Notes: generated from the sequence alone by a model not told the origin. A stretch of 64,000 nucleotides of DNA from Lachnospiraceae bacterium (GCA_017469935.1 JAFUFL010000008.1:1-64000); one strand, 5' to 3'. Counted from the stretch's first letter, positions 35,221-44,909 are shown. Numbers and translations are program-made.

Positions 35221-36738
35221 ATGGGAAAAGCAACCGGATTTCTGGAATACAAAAGACAGGACAATATCGACAGGCAGCCGCTGGAGAGGCTGGCGGACTA
35301 TCGGGAGTTTCACCTGCCGCTGTGCGAAGAGGAGAGGCGGGAGCAGGGCGCGCGCTGCATGAACTGCGGCGTGCCCATGTGCCAGAGCGCGATGAAGCTC
35401 TCCGGCATGGTCACCGGATGTCCTCTCCATAACATGATCCCGGAGTGGAATGACCAGGTCTATCTGAATCACCCGAGGCACGCGCTGTCGAGGCTCCTCA
35501 AGACCAGCAATTTTCCGGAGTTTACCGGCAGGGTCTGCCCCGCGCTCTGCGAGAAAGCCTGCATCTGCGGCATGAACGGCGAGCCGGTCACGATCCACGA
35601 CAATGAGCTCTACATTATTGAGACGGCGTTTAAAAACGGATGGATGAAGCCCCGGATCCCGCAGCACAGAAGCGGCAGGAAGGTGGCGGTCATCGGGAGC
35701 GGCCCGTCGGGCCTCGCCGCGGCGGACCAGCTGAACCACAGAGGGCATCTGGTCACCGTCTTTGAGCGGGAGGACCGGATCGGCGGGCTTCTCATGTACG
35801 GGATTCCGAATATGAAGCTGGACAAGTCGGTCATCGAGCGGCGCCGGAAACTGATGGAGGAGGAAGGCGTGACGTTCCGCACCGGTGTCGACGTGCAGGG
35901 CGCTGTCGCTGAGGAGATTCTGCGGGAGTATGACGCCGTGGTCCTCGCCTGCGGCGCCAAAAGAGCGAGGTCCCTGTCTGTAAAGATCACCGAGACGGCG
36001 GGCCCCGAATACGAGGAAAAGATACCTCAGAGGTCGGAAGAGGTCAGGGGTGTCTGTTTTGCCGTGGATTATCTCACGGAGAGCACCAGAAAAGTGCTGA
36101 GCGGAACAGGGCACTGGCGCGGAGACGCCAAAGGGAAACACGTTGTGGTCGTCGGCGGCGGTGACACCGGCAATGACTGTATCGGAACGGTCCTGCGGCA
36201 AGGCTGCGCAAGTGTGACGGCGCTGGAGATGATGCCGGCGCCTCCCGCAGTCAGGACAGCGTCCAATCCCTGGCCGGAGTGGCCCAAAGTTCTCAAGACC
36301 GACTACGGCCACCGGGAGGCGATTGCCAGGTTCGGCCGCGATCCCCGCGTCTTCAGCACCACGGTCAAGGAACTGATCCTGCGCAAGGGGAAGCTCTGGA
36401 AGATCAGAACTGTGCAGGTGCATTTCGAGAAAGGACGCCTTGTCGAGGTGGAAGGAACGGAGAAAGTGATTCCCTGCGGGCTTCTTCTTATTGCGGCGGG
36501 ATTTCTGGGCTGCGAGCCCTATACGGCGGAGGCTTTCGGGGTTCATCTGACTGCCCGCGGCAACGTGGAGACTGCCGAAGGCCCTGACCACTATCGGACC
36601 AATGTCGACAAGGTCTTTACAGCCGGCGATATGCACAGGGGGCAGTCCCTTGTGGTCTGGAATGTGGTGGAAGGCAGGGGCTGTGCCAGGGAAGTGGATG
36701 AGTTTCTGATGGGATACACGTCGCTGCGGGAGCAGTGA
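35221..36738 (+). CDS. gltD: glutamate synthase small subunit
   Basis: A 505-residue flavoprotein that passes electrons from NADPH to GltB. The N-terminal ferredoxin-like domain has CMNCGVPMCQS, GCPLHNMIPEWND and VCPALCEKACICGMN as cysteine ligands for 4Fe-4S clusters. The FAD fold is VAVIGSGPSGLAAADQL and the NADPH fold VVVVGGGDTGNDCIGTV. The start at 35221 follows GAGGTG. Near residues 250-278 the chain is longer than usual, with GPEYEEKIPQRSEEVRG, coded by a GAGGTC repeat. Confidence 0.96.
   Translation: MGKATGFLEYKRQDNIDRQPLERLADYREFHLPLCEEERREQGARCMNCGVPMCQSAMKLSGMVTGCPLHNMIPEWNDQVYLNHPRHALSRLLKTSNFPEFTGRVCPALCEKACICGMNGEPVTIHDNELYIIETAFKNGWMKPRIPQHRSGRKVAVIGSGPSGLAAADQLNHRGHLVTVFEREDRIGGLLMYGIPNMKLDKSVIERRRKLMEEEGVTFRTGVDVQGAVAEEILREYDAVVLACGAKRARSLSVKITETAGPEYEEKIPQRSEEVRGVCFAVDYLTESTRKVLSGTGHWRGDAKGKHVVVVGGGDTGNDCIGTVLRQGCASVTALEMMPAPPAVRTASNPWPEWPKVLKTDYGHREAIARFGRDPRVFSTTVKELILRKGKLWKIRTVQVHFEKGRLVEVEGTEKVIPCGLLLIAAGFLGCEPYTAEAFGVHLTARGNVETAEGPDHYRTNVDKVFTAGDMHRGQSLVVWNVVEGRGCAREVDEFLMGYTSLREQ
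36026..36055 (+). repeat. GAGGTC-type repeat in gltD
   Basis: CCTCAGAGGTCGGAAGAGGT then CAGGGGTGTC. Its reverse complement ends CGACCTCTGAGGT, as in the intergenic copy at 25195-25207. Confidence 0.45.
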
Positions 36739-36773
36739 GGTGTGTCATGGGTTCGGAGTTTGTGTCACGGGAG

Positions 36774-36845
36774 TTTGTGTCACGGGGACGTATCTTCTGA
36801 CACATTTTGTAAAATGTGTCAGAAGATACGTCCCCGTGACACAAA
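36774..36845. repeat. palindromic intergenic repeat, copy R3
   Basis: A 72-base palindrome almost identical to R2. A partial tandem of its end (GTTTGTGTCACGGGA) lies just before it. It occupies most of the gltD-pyrG gap. Confidence 0.85.
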
Positions 36846-36872
36846 CTCCTTGACTCAGACAAGGAGGAAAGG

Positions 36873-38525
36873 ATGACAAAATACGTATTTGTGACAGGAG
36901 GCGTCGTCTCCGGCCTGGGCAAGGGAATCACGGCTGCCTCACTGGGCAGGCTCCTGAAGGCGCGCGGCTACAAAGTGACCATGCAGAAGTTCGACCCCTA
37001 TCTCAACATGGACCCGGGCACCATGAACCCGATCCAGCACGGCGAAGTTTTCGTGACCGACGACGGGACGGAGACAGACCTGGACCTGGGGCACTACGAG
37101 CGCTTCATCGACGAGAGCCTGGATCACAACTCCAACGTGACCTCGGGCAAAATATACTGGTCCGTACTGAATAAAGAGCGCCGCGGAGATTACGGCGGCG
37201 GCACGGTGCAGGTCATTCCTCATGTGACCAACGAGATCAAGAGCCGGTTCTATGTGGAACCCCGGAGGTCGGAGGACGCCCCGGACAGCGAGACACCCCA
37301 GAGGTCGGACAGGGCCTCCATCGCGATCATCGAGGTGGGCGGCACGGTGGGCGATATCGAATCCCAGCCCATCTACGAGGCCATCCGCCAGTTCATGCAG
37401 GAAAAGCCCCAGGGAACCTGCTGCATGATCCACGTGACGCTCATGCCTTATCTGCACGGCTCGGAGGAGCTCAAGACCAAGCCAACGCAGGCCAGCGTCC
37501 GGGAGCTGCAGCGGATGGGAATCCGGGCGGATATCATCGTCTGCCGGTCCGAGTATGAGATCCCGCAGGCAATGCGCGACAAGATCGCGCTTTTTTGCAA
37601 TGTGCCCGTCACCCACGTTCTGGAGAACCTCAACGCCTCTTCGATCTACGAGGTCCCTCTCATGATGGAGGAGGAGCATCTGGCGGAGGTGGTCTGCGAC
37701 TGCCTGAGGATCCCCTGTCCCGAGCCGAATCTCTCTGACTGGAACCGCATGGTGCACGCGATGCGCAATCCCAAAACCAAGGTGACCATCGCACTTGTGG
37801 GAAAATATACCCAGCTTCACGACTCTTACCTGAGCGTCGTGGAGGCCCTCCACCACGGAGGTTTCGCGAGCGGCGCGGAGGTGGAGATCAAGTGGGTGGA
37901 TTCGGAGGAACTGGAGAAGGACCCGGCGGCCATCGGCGACGCACTTGGCGAAATCGACGGAATGATCATTCCGGGAGGCTTTGGCAACCGGGGGACGGAG
38001 GGCATGATCCTGGCCGCGCAGTACGCGAGAGAGAACGGAATTCCTTTTCTGGGAATCTGTCTGGGCATGCAGATGGCCTTGGTCGAATTCGCCAGAAATG
38101 TAGTGGGGTGGAAAGACGCCAACAGCTCGGAACTGGATCCCGAGACGGCGCATCCGGTCATTGATCTGATGCCGGAGCAGGCGGGCGTCACGCAGCTGGG
38201 CGGAACCATGCGCCTGGGCGCGTATCCCTGTGATCTGGTTCAGGGGACGCTCGCATACAGGCTCTATGGCCGGGAGAAGATCCGCGAGAGACACCGTCAC
38301 CGCTACGAAGTCAACAACGAGATGCGGGAGGATCTTGAAGAGGCGGGACTTACTTTCTCCGGGATCTCGCCGGACGGCAGGATCGTAGAAATGATTGAAT
38401 GGAGCGGGCATCCATATTATATTGGAACACAGGGACATCCCGAATTTAAATCCAGGCCAAACCGCGCGCATCCGCTCTTTGCGGGACTTGTGGCAGCGGC
38501 AGTTCAGAGGAAAGAATCGAGGTAA
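36873..38525 (+). CDS. pyrG: CTP synthase
   Basis: A 550-residue CTP synthase, which aminates UTP using glutamine and ATP. The N-terminal synthetase starts [20 protein letters not shown]; the C-terminal class I amidotransferase has the nucleophile in [20 protein letters not shown] and the catalytic His-Pro-Glu in GHPEFKSRP. Usual enzymes have about 535 residues; here residues 130-149 ([17 protein letters not shown]) are extra and coded by paired GAGGTCGG repeats. AAGGAGGAAAGG precedes the start. It is followed two bases later by the glnA-like gene, so the two are co-translated. Confidence 0.97.
   Translation: MTKYVFVTGGVVSGLGKGITAASLGRLLKARGYKVTMQKFDPYLNMDPGTMNPIQHGEVFVTDDGTETDLDLGHYERFIDESLDHNSNVTSGKIYWSVLNKERRGDYGGGTVQVIPHVTNEIKSRFYVEPRRSEDAPDSETPQRSDRASIAIIEVGGTVGDIESQPIYEAIRQFMQEKPQGTCCMIHVTLMPYLHGSEELKTKPTQASVRELQRMGIRADIIVCRSEYEIPQAMRDKIALFCNVPVTHVLENLNASSIYEVPLMMEEEHLAEVVCDCLRIPCPEPNLSDWNRMVHAMRNPKTKVTIALVGKYTQLHDSYLSVVEALHHGGFASGAEVEIKWVDSEELEKDPAAIGDALGEIDGMIIPGGFGNRGTEGMILAAQYARENGIPFLGICLGMQMALVEFARNVVGWKDANSSELDPETAHPVIDLMPEQAGVTQLGGTMRLGAYPCDLVQGTLAYRLYGREKIRERHRHRYEVNNEMREDLEEAGLTFSGISPDGRIVEMIEWSGHPYYIGTQGHPEFKSRPNRAHPLFAGLVAAAVQRKESR
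37262..37312 (-). repeat. GAGGTC-type repeat inserted in pyrG
   Basis: Two GAGGTCGGA units 35 bases apart. The reverse strand reads CGACCTCTGGGGTGTC, sharing 14 bases with gltB. It lies in the surface loop between two strands of the synthetase domain. Confidence 0.5.
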
Positions 38526-38527
38526 TA

Positions 38528-39754
38528 ATGCGAAGTTACAGTGAAATCCGTGAGTTTATTGAAGAGAATGATGTTGAGTTTATAAGGCTTGCCTATTTTG
38601 ACGTGTTCGGAACGCAGAAAAATATCGCGATCATGTCAGGGGAGCTGGAGAGAGCGATGAAGTACGGGATTTCCATTGACGGAGCGGCGGTGGCCGGGTT
38701 TGACGCCAGCATCCGCAGCGACCTCTTCCTGCGGCCCGATCCTTCCACCATCTCGATCGTCCCCTGGAGGCCGGCGGACGGAAGAGTCTGCCGAATGTTC
38801 TGTGACATCGTCTATCCGGACGGAACGCCCTTCGAAAGAGACACCCGCTTTATACTGGGGAAAGCGATCCAGGAAGCCCGCTCCAAAGGAATAGAAGTGA
38901 AATTCGGACCGGAGGTAGAGTTTTACGTGTTCCGGCAGGACGAGCACGGCCGCAGGACCGATACGCCGATCGACCAGGCGGGCTATATGGACATAGACCC
39001 TCTGGACGCGGGCGAAAACCTGCGCAGGGATATCTGCTACGCACTGGTGGAGATGGGGATCACTCCCGAATCTTCCCATCACGAGCAGGGACCCGGCCAG
39101 ATGGAGATCGACTTCCGGTACGGAGATCCCATGACGGCCGCCGACAATACTTCCACTTTCAAGTGGGCAGTGCGCAGCATCTGCGCGGCGGACGGCTATG
39201 CGGCGGATTTCTCGCCCAAGCCCATTTCGGACAAACCGGGCAACGGCATGCACCTCAATATTTCGGTGCATCGCATAGGAGAAGAGGATCGGCCGACGGA
39301 TCTGGACGCCTTTATGGCCGGCATTCTCAAGTACATCCGTGAAATCACCCTGTTTCTGAATCCCTCCGAGCAGTCTTACTGGCGCTTTGGCCGCATGGAG
39401 GCGCCGCGCTACATCAGCTGGTCCATGCAGAACCGCTCGCAGCTGATCCGCGTGCCGGCAGACCCTTCCGGGCGCAGAAGGATCGAACTGCGGTCTCCGG
39501 ACCCGCTTGCCAATCCCTATCTGGCTTTCGCTCTTTTGATCTATGCAGGGCTGGAGGGAATTGAACAGAACATGACGCCTCCGCAGTCCATCGAGGCAAA
39601 TTTGTATAAAGAAGATCCGGCGCTGATGCGGGGACTTGAGCAGCTCCCGGCGTCCAGGCAGGAGGCAGTGCAATGCGCGATGCAGAGCGAACTGGTCAGG
39701 CGCCGTGTTCCCGGGTCGTGCCTGGAGGCGTACGCGTATGAAGGGAAGAAGTAA
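38528..39754 (+). CDS. glnA: glutamine synthetase-like enzyme, short type I
   Basis: A 408-residue protein of the type I GS fold. FIRLAYFDVFGTQKNIAI is the beta-grasp start; FGPEVEFYVF, HHEQGPGQMEIDFRYGDPM and NGMHLNISVH hold the metal and substrate ligands; NRSQLIRVP and RIELRSPDPLANPYLAFAL are the ATP and glutamate sites. It is 30 to 60 residues shorter than standard GS-I and has no adenylylation tyrosine. It begins three bases after pyrG and overlaps the ANTAR gene by 17 bases, as in the glnA-nitR arrangement of clostridia. It may be a true GS or a gamma-glutamyl ligase of another amine. Confidence 0.85.
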   Translation: MRSYSEIREFIEENDVEFIRLAYFDVFGTQKNIAIMSGELERAMKYGISIDGAAVAGFDASIRSDLFLRPDPSTISIVPWRPADGRVCRMFCDIVYPDGTPFERDTRFILGKAIQEARSKGIEVKFGPEVEFYVFRQDEHGRRTDTPIDQAGYMDIDPLDAGENLRRDICYALVEMGITPESSHHEQGPGQMEIDFRYGDPMTAADNTSTFKWAVRSICAADGYAADFSPKPISDKPGNGMHLNISVHRIGEEDRPTDLDAFMAGILKYIREITLFLNPSEQSYWRFGRMEAPRYISWSMQNRSQLIRVPADPSGRRRIELRSPDPLANPYLAFALLIYAGLEGIEQNMTPPQSIEANLYKEDPALMRGLEQLPASRQEAVQCAMQSELVRRRVPGSCLEAYAYEGKK

Positions 39755-40340
39755 GACCTGTTATTGCCTGGCCGCTGCCGGCAAGGAGGACAATGTCCTT
39801 CTGCTGCGGCAGATCCTCCGGGGAGTTACGGCTCCCGGGCAGATCCAGATCCGTCAGGCCCTGACGCTTGAGCAGGTCAGGCGAGGAGTGACGGGAGCGG
39901 GTGCGCAGGCGCCGGCGGACCTTCTGATCGCCGCCATGCCGCTCAGTGACGGCGCCGGCGTGGAGGGCATCATCGATGTGGCGCAGAGAAACCCGCAGCT
40001 GATGATTATTCTGATGGTAAGACAGGAAGCTTTCGAGCAGGTGACTTACCAGTGCAGAAACCTTCCGGTCTTCGTCGTCGCCATGCCTTTCAAGCGGCAG
40101 GTGCTGGCGGAAGCGGCCTCCTTTATGCTCCGGATCGGTACGGCCATGGCCGACAAGGACAAGGAGCTGGCGCGCCTGAGAAAGAACCTGAGCGAGGTCA
40201 GGACAATTACCCGCGCCAAGATCCGGCTGATCCAGACGCGGCAGATGACGGAAGAAGAGGCCCACTATTATCTCGAAAAAGAGGCCATGGACAAGAGCCT
40301 GACGAAGAGAGAGGTGGCGGAGGAGATATTGAAACAGTAG
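39738..40340 (+). CDS. nitR: ANTAR-domain antitermination regulator (NasT/NitR-like)
   Basis: A 200-residue protein. Residues 1-130 form a receiver-like domain (YCLAAAGKEDNVLLLRQILR, PADLLIAAMPLSDGAG) lacking a clear phospho-aspartate, as in pseudo-receivers. Residues 140-197 form a coiled coil plus ANTAR domain (RAKIRLIQTRQMTEEEAHYY, LEKEAMDKSLTKREVAEEIL). ANTAR proteins bind hairpins with A-x-x-G hexaloops in nascent RNA and prevent termination. Four leaders in this window carry such hairpins. ATG 39738 lies within the glnA-like gene after CTGGAGG. NitR of Clostridium saccharobutylicum is the known parallel. Confidence 0.93.
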   Translation: MKGRSKTCYCLAAAGKEDNVLLLRQILRGVTAPGQIQIRQALTLEQVRRGVTGAGAQAPADLLIAAMPLSDGAGVEGIIDVAQRNPQLMIILMVRQEAFEQVTYQCRNLPVFVVAMPFKRQVLAEAASFMLRIGTAMADKDKELARLRKNLSEVRTITRAKIRLIQTRQMTEEEAHYYLEKEAMDKSLTKREVAEEILKQ

Positions 40341-40344
40341 TATA

Positions 40345-40384
40345 ACACAACCCCCGGCAGGATCCTGCCGGGGGTTGTGTTTTG
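40345..40384. terminator. bidirectional intrinsic terminator
   Basis: AACACAACCCCCGGCAG pairs perfectly with CTGCCGGGGGTTGTGTT across a tiny loop, with T-rich and A-rich flanks. It ends the nitrogen island and perhaps the citDEF transcript. Confidence 0.9.
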
Positions 40385-40466
40385 AAAAGAGTATCTGAGC
40401 GTGCAATCTCGGGAGCCGCGTTACAGCGGATCGGGAATGCCCGAGAATGCTTCGATATCAGCTAAA

Positions 40467-42014
40467 TCAGTCCTTGATCTCTCTGACTACATCCATGATG
40501 GTGCCGTCGCGGGCCTCGATGATACCGACGATGCGGTCACCGAACTCTACGGGATTCGGAACGCCTGTGATGGCGTACGCCTCGTCGCGGAGCTGCTCAA
40601 TGGTCTTGAGCGGCACGCAGTCGGCCTCTTCCAGTGCCTTGAGAAGGTCAGGGCGGTTGGGATTAACGGCTACGCCGTAATCGGTGACAACGATGTCAAC
40701 GCTCTCGCCGGGCGTTGTGACCGTAGTGACCTCAGAGCAGATCGCCGGGATGCGGCCCTGCAGAAGAGGGCAGATAACGATGGTGCACTTTGCGCCCTGC
40801 GCAGTGTCGGGATGTCCGCCCTGCGCGCCGGTGATGATACCGTCAGATCCCACGACGACGTTGCAGTTGAAGTGCACGTCTACCTCGAGGGAAGCCAGGA
40901 TGACATAGTCGAGCTTGTTGACGAACGCACCCTTGTTGAAGGGGTTAGCGTAGGAGCCGGCCGTAATGCGGTGGTGCTTGGGGTTCAGAATATTGGTAAC
41001 CGCATCAAGGTCAAAAGCCTGCGTGTCGAGAAGGACACGGCAGAGGCCGCGGTCCAGCAGGTCGCACATGGGCTTTGTCATGCCGCCGACGCCGAATCCC
41101 ATCTTGATGCCGCGCTCTTCCATGATCTTGGTAAGGGAGATCGTGGAGGCGATGGAGGCACCGCCGACGCCCGTCTGGTAGGAGAAGCCGTCCTTGAAGT
41201 AAGGGGTATTGACAACGACCTGTGTGCAGTACTCGGCCATCATCAGTTTTCTCTGGTCCGTGGTGGGCTTCGCCGCGCCGGTAGCGATCTTTTCAGGAAT
41301 ACCGATGGCGTCCACGACGCAGACGCAGTCGACCTTGGTCATGGAAATGTGCGCCGGGAAGTTGGGGAAGGGCACAAGGGTATCCGTGATGGCTACAACG
41401 TACTCGGCGCAGTCGCCGTCGACGTGAGAGTAGCTCAGGACGCCGCAGTTGCTCTTTCCGCCGACGCCGCGGAGGTTTCCGTACTCGTCAGCCGTAGGAG
41501 CGCCGATGAAGGCGATATCAACCTTGGTCTCTCCGGTTACCAGGGAGCGGACACGTCCGCCGTGGGAGCGCATGATGGCGAGATTCTTGAGTTTGCCGTG
41601 GGAGATGGCTTCGCCGATCTTGCCGCGCACGCCGGAGGCCTGGATGGAAGTGATGGTGCCGTCCTCGATCATGGGAACGAGCGCGTCGTGCGCCTTGCCC
41701 AGGGAAGTGGCGGCCAGCGTGATGTTCTTAAGGCCCATCTTGTGGATCTCTTCCATGACCATGCAGACGACCAGGTCGCCTTCACGGAAGTGGTGATGGA
41801 AGCTGACGGTCATGCCGTTGTGAGCTTTGCATTTGACAAGGGCTTCATGGATGTCCTTGACCATCTTATTGTGTGTGTTGTCCATGACAGGACGGATGAT
41901 CGGCGCATAGCGGCGGAAGGGCACGCCTTCCTTGTAGCTGTTGCCCTGGAAGGGCTCTTTGCCGGTCATTCTGAGAATTTCATCAGGAATTTCTCTTCCA
42001 ACTGCATTAATCAT
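40467..42014 (-). CDS. citF: citrate lyase alpha subunit (citrate CoA-transferase)
   Basis: A 515-residue CitF. It swaps the acetyl group on the carrier protein CitD for citrate. Recognisable segments are MVKDIHEALVKCKAHNGMTV, SFHHHFREGDLVVCMVMEE, GVRGKIGEAISHGKL, ADEYGNLRGVGGKSNCGVLS and VVGSDGIITGAQGGHPDTAQ. Length matches the family (about 510). The start at 42014 follows AAAGGAGGAAAGG. It is the third gene of the citD-citE-citF operon, 16 bases after citE. The complex works in the cytoplasm of fermenting bacteria, giving acetate and oxaloacetate from citrate. Confidence 0.97.
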   Translation of the reverse strand: MINAVGREIPDEILRMTGKEPFQGNSYKEGVPFRRYAPIIRPVMDNTHNKMVKDIHEALVKCKAHNGMTVSFHHHFREGDLVVCMVMEEIHKMGLKNITLAATSLGKAHDALVPMIEDGTITSIQASGVRGKIGEAISHGKLKNLAIMRSHGGRVRSLVTGETKVDIAFIGAPTADEYGNLRGVGGKSNCGVLSYSHVDGDCAEYVVAITDTLVPFPNFPAHISMTKVDCVCVVDAIGIPEKIATGAAKPTTDQRKLMMAEYCTQVVVNTPYFKDGFSYQTGVGGASIASTISLTKIMEERGIKMGFGVGGMTKPMCDLLDRGLCRVLLDTQAFDLDAVTNILNPKHHRITAGSYANPFNKGAFVNKLDYVILASLEVDVHFNCNVVVGSDGIITGAQGGHPDTAQGAKCTIVICPLLQGRIPAICSEVTTVTTPGESVDIVVTDYGVAVNPNRPDLLKALEEADCVPLKTIEQLRDEAYAITGVPNPVEFGDRIVGIIEARDGTIMDVVREIKD

Positions 42015-42030
42015 AGAACCTTTCCTCCTT

Positions 42031-42942
42031 TCACAGATCGCCCTTATACTTGCCGGCTGCTCTCGCGAGCATAAGTGTACGTTTTGCGCCGTCATAGAAG
42101 GCGATGTCGATCATCTTGCCGTCTACGGTGAACACGCCGATTCCCTGCGCGCTCTTTTCATCGATCTCGCGGACAACCTTCTCCGCGAAGATGATCTCCT
42201 TCTGGCTGGGAGTATAGATGTCGTGGACGATCGGAATCTGACGGGGGTTAATGATGGATTTTCCGTCGAAGCCCATCATCTTGATCGTCTCGACATCCTT
42301 GCGGAAGCCTTCCATATCGTTAAGGTTGGTCCATACTGTGTCAAAACACTGAACGCCCGCAGCGCGCGCCGCGATGATCATGTGCTGTCTCGCGCCCATC
42401 AGCTCCACGCCGGTACCGGTAATGGAGGTCTGCAGATCCTTGGTGTAGTCGCCGCCGGAGAGCGCGATGCCGAACAGGCGGGGAGAAGCGGTGCAGATCT
42501 CAAGGGCATTGAGGACGCCCTTGGCGGACTCGAGGGCCGCCATGATCAGAACACTGCCGGGCTCTCTGCCAAAGCGCTTTTCCGCTTCTTCGACAACCGC
42601 CTCGACCTTTTTGACATCTTCGCCGGTCTCTGTCTTGGGAATACGGATGGAATCGCAGCCGCCCGCGACGCTGCACAGGATATCCTCTTCCCACAGGTCG
42701 GAGTCGAGGCCGTTGATACGGACGACGCGCTCTACGCCGCGGTAGTCAATTTCCTGCAGTGCATGGTAAAGGGAAAAACGCGCCGCGTCTTTTTCCTTTA
42801 CGGCAACCGCGTCCTCCAGATCCAGCATGATCGAATCGGGACCGTAAACGTAAGGGTCTTTGATCAGGCCGGGCTTCTGGGCATTGAGGAACATCATACT
42901 TCTGCGAAGTCTTTTCTTATTCGGGTTTTCAGCCGGATTCAT
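42031..42942 (-). CDS. citE: citrate lyase beta subunit (citryl-ACP lyase)
   Basis: A 303-residue CitE. It cleaves the citryl-carrier into oxaloacetate and the acetyl-carrier. RLRRSMMFLNAQKPGLIKDP, YGPDSIMLDLEDAVAVKEKD and LIMAALESAKGVLNALEICT carry the arginine, aspartate and glutamate of the Mg-binding TIM barrel, and GFDGKSIINPRQIPIVHDIY is the family's C-terminal motif. The start at 42942 follows GGGGAGG and overlaps the citD stop by four bases. Order and orientation match enterobacterial and clostridial cit operons. Confidence 0.97.
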   Translation of the reverse strand: MNPAENPNKKRLRRSMMFLNAQKPGLIKDPYVYGPDSIMLDLEDAVAVKEKDAARFSLYHALQEIDYRGVERVVRINGLDSDLWEEDILCSVAGGCDSIRIPKTETGEDVKKVEAVVEEAEKRFGREPGSVLIMAALESAKGVLNALEICTASPRLFGIALSGGDYTKDLQTSITGTGVELMGARQHMIIAARAAGVQCFDTVWTNLNDMEGFRKDVETIKMMGFDGKSIINPRQIPIVHDIYTPSQKEIIFAEKVVREIDEKSAQGIGVFTVDGKMIDIAFYDGAKRTLMLARAAGKYKGDL

Positions 42943-43238
42943 TTGATTGCACCTCCCCACGGAATATCCTTACGGATGTCATTGCTTCTGTAAACAGCGG
43001 CTTCCACACGAGCCTTGATGGTGCAGTCGAGCGCGCCCTTGTCCACGACCCGGATGTTCACATCCGTGACATCGAGACGTGCAAGCGTTTCGGCGATCAC
43101 TTTTTTGATCTGAGGGCCGAACTGACGCATGACAGAGCTGTCAAGATCGAGATTGACCTTTCCCTGTCCCGGCTCCACGGTAACCATGCAGTCACTGGAT
43201 TCCAGTGTCCCGGCCACTGCCGGCTTAAGAATTTCCAT
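42939..43238 (-). CDS. citD: citrate lyase gamma subunit (acyl carrier protein)
   Basis: A 99-residue CitD. VAGTLESSDCMVTVEPGQGK contains Ser14, which carries the phosphoribosyl-dephospho-CoA arm added by CitX. The rest (FGPQIKKVIAETLARLDVTD and VNIRVVDKGALDCTIKARVE) is typical. It is the first gene of the operon, with GGAGG in front of ATG 43238. The charging genes citC and citX are about 18 kb to the right; citG is not in the window. Confidence 0.96.
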   Translation of the reverse strand: MEILKPAVAGTLESSDCMVTVEPGQGKVNLDLDSSVMRQFGPQIKKVIAETLARLDVTDVNIRVVDKGALDCTIKARVEAAVYRSNDIRKDIPWGGAIK

Positions 43239-43380
43239 ACCTGCCTCCTTTCCTTAGTCAGAGGGAATAAGCAGTCCGCCGTCCCCCTTCGGTGTGTATG
43301 GGTTCCGATTAATAAGTTCTTGCTGATTCAATTGTAGATGAAAGCGGCCATTAATAAAAATACATAATATTTCTCGATCT

Positions 43381-43398
43381 CATACATAAATATCTATG
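43381..43398. promoter_or_regulatory. candidate LysR-type operator upstream of citDEF
   Basis: CATACATAAATATCTATG resembles CATAGATAAATCCTATG at 48452 and CATAGAAATATCCTATA at 59609. It lies about 145 bases upstream of citD. Confidence 0.35.
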
Positions 43399-43444
43399 AG
43401 ACGGGAAGAAAACTTCAGTAAGAGAGGCTTTCGAAATCCCCGAA

Positions 43445-43487
43445 AAGCTGCCGCCGGAAGGGTAGGAAGGATTCCGGGCGGCAGCTC
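43445..43487 (-). terminator. intrinsic terminator after the CitMHS gene
   Basis: On the minus strand AGCTGCCGCCCGGAA pairs with TTCCGGCGGCAGCT and is followed by TTTC. Confidence 0.75.
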
Positions 43488-43514
43488 TTTCCGGTTCTGC
43501 TTGCAAGAAGCAGA

Positions 43515-44909
43515 TCAAAGAGGAATGATGCCGATTATGATTGCAAAGATCATGCAGATGATGGAGAAGGCCCAGACATACATGAAACTGGCCTTGATGT
43601 GGTCCTTGATGTCCACATCCGCAAGTCCGACGCCCAGAAGGGTCGCGGGAACCATCGGGCTGATAAAGGTTGCGCAGTTACGGCAGACAACCATGGCGAC
43701 AGCAATCGGAAGCGCTTCGACGCCGAAGCCGGCACCGATGGCGATCATGATCGGGAGCATGCCGTAGAAGTAGGAGTCTGTATCGAATGCAAGCGCAAGC
43801 GGCACGGACAGGATACCGATGACGATCGGAAGGTGTGAGCCGAGCGCCGGAGGAAGGACCATCTTGATGATATTCGCCATGCAGGTGACAACGCTGATGA
43901 TGCTCATATCCGTTCCGGGCTTAGCGATCACGGCAGCGCCCTCGACGTCGATACCATAGACCAGAACGCCCATCAGGACAGCTGCGCCCATCAGAGTGGA
44001 GCACATCATAAGAGCAGGGCCGGCGTGGCTGTTGATGATCTTCTTCTGCATCTTGGCACCGGGATAGTTGACCATGATGGCGATGGCGACACCGAGCATG
44101 AAGGGAAGATAGCTCGGGAACTTATCCCATACAAGAAGGGCGATAACTGCAATTGTAAGAATAAGGTTGAAGATGAAGAGATTCGGACGAGCCAGCTCGC
44201 CGGACTTGATCTCTTCCGCCTCGCCTGCGTCGACAGCACCTTCTGTCTGTGCAAGCTTGCCGTTAAGGCCTGCGCCTCTTGCCTGCTCCTGGAAGCCTGC
44301 GAGAACCGCATGGGCAAGGCAGAGGATGATACCGAAGATCTGGATCGGGATCAGTGTGCGCCACAGAGCGCCTGCTTCCACACCGAGAACGGAAGCCGCT
44401 CTCATGGTCGGGCCTGCCCAGGGCATCAGGTTCAGAACGCCCATGGCAAGAACGGCGATACGAAGGAGTGTCGTGGGCCGCATATGCATCTTCTTATAAA
44501 CGGGAAGCATTGCGGGAATAAGGATACAGAATGTGGAAGCGCCGCCGCCGTCCAGATGTCCGATCAGAGCGATGATCGCGGTCATGATCGTGACGCCGAT
44601 GACGGAGTCGCCGATCAGCTTCATAAGTGCGTTGATAATTACGTCAAATAATCCGACATCCCCCATTATGCCGAAATACAGAACGCTGAATACAAACAGT
44701 GCTGCAGTAGGACCGGTGCTCTTGAATCCCCCTTTGACCAGTTCACCGATCTGGTCGATGGTAAAGTAACCGGATACGACCAGAATTACCGCAAGAATAG
44801 ACGGGAACAGAATAAATGCAATACTGGGCAGTGTCTTACTCTGAAAGAGCATGTAGACGATACAGATAATTGTCACAAACCCAAGAATGCCAACGATGGT
44901 TTCGCTCAT
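43515..44909 (-). CDS. citM: CitMHS-family citrate transporter
   Basis: A 464-residue membrane protein with about 12 hydrophobic segments. It begins ETIVGILGFVTIICIVYMLF and contains TAIIALIGHLDGGGASTFCI, LMPWAGPTMRAASVLGV and GSHLPIVIGILSVPLALAFD, signatures of CitMHS (metal-citrate:proton symporters such as CitM and CitH). It probably carries citrate complexed with Mg or Ca. The start at 44909 is spaced best from GGAGG; ATG 44912 is adjacent. Its promoter (TATAAT at 45038-45033, minus) overlaps a CTATCTTTTTGGGGGG motif also found before the response regulator. Confidence 0.93.
   Translation of the reverse strand: MSETIVGILGFVTIICIVYMLFQSKTLPSIAFILFPSILAVILVVSGYFTIDQIGELVKGGFKSTGPTAALFVFSVLYFGIMGDVGLFDVIINALMKLIGDSVIGVTIMTAIIALIGHLDGGGASTFCILIPAMLPVYKKMHMRPTTLLRIAVLAMGVLNLMPWAGPTMRAASVLGVEAGALWRTLIPIQIFGIILCLAHAVLAGFQEQARGAGLNGKLAQTEGAVDAGEAEEIKSGELARPNLFIFNLILTIAVIALLVWDKFPSYLPFMLGVAIAIMVNYPGAKMQKKIINSHAGPALMMCSTLMGAAVLMGVLVYGIDVEGAAVIAKPGTDMSIISVVTCMANIIKMVLPPALGSHLPIVIGILSVPLALAFDTDSYFYGMLPIMIAIGAGFGVEALPIAVAMVVCRNCATFISPMVPATLLGVGLADVDIKDHIKASFMYVWAFSIICMIFAIIIGIIPL

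Noticed and set aside
40401..42074. Long plus-strand open frames opposite citF, and similar ones opposite gltB, glnN and amt
   Set aside because: They are antisense frames created by the codon bias of strongly coding genes; the minus or plus partner has clear family identity.
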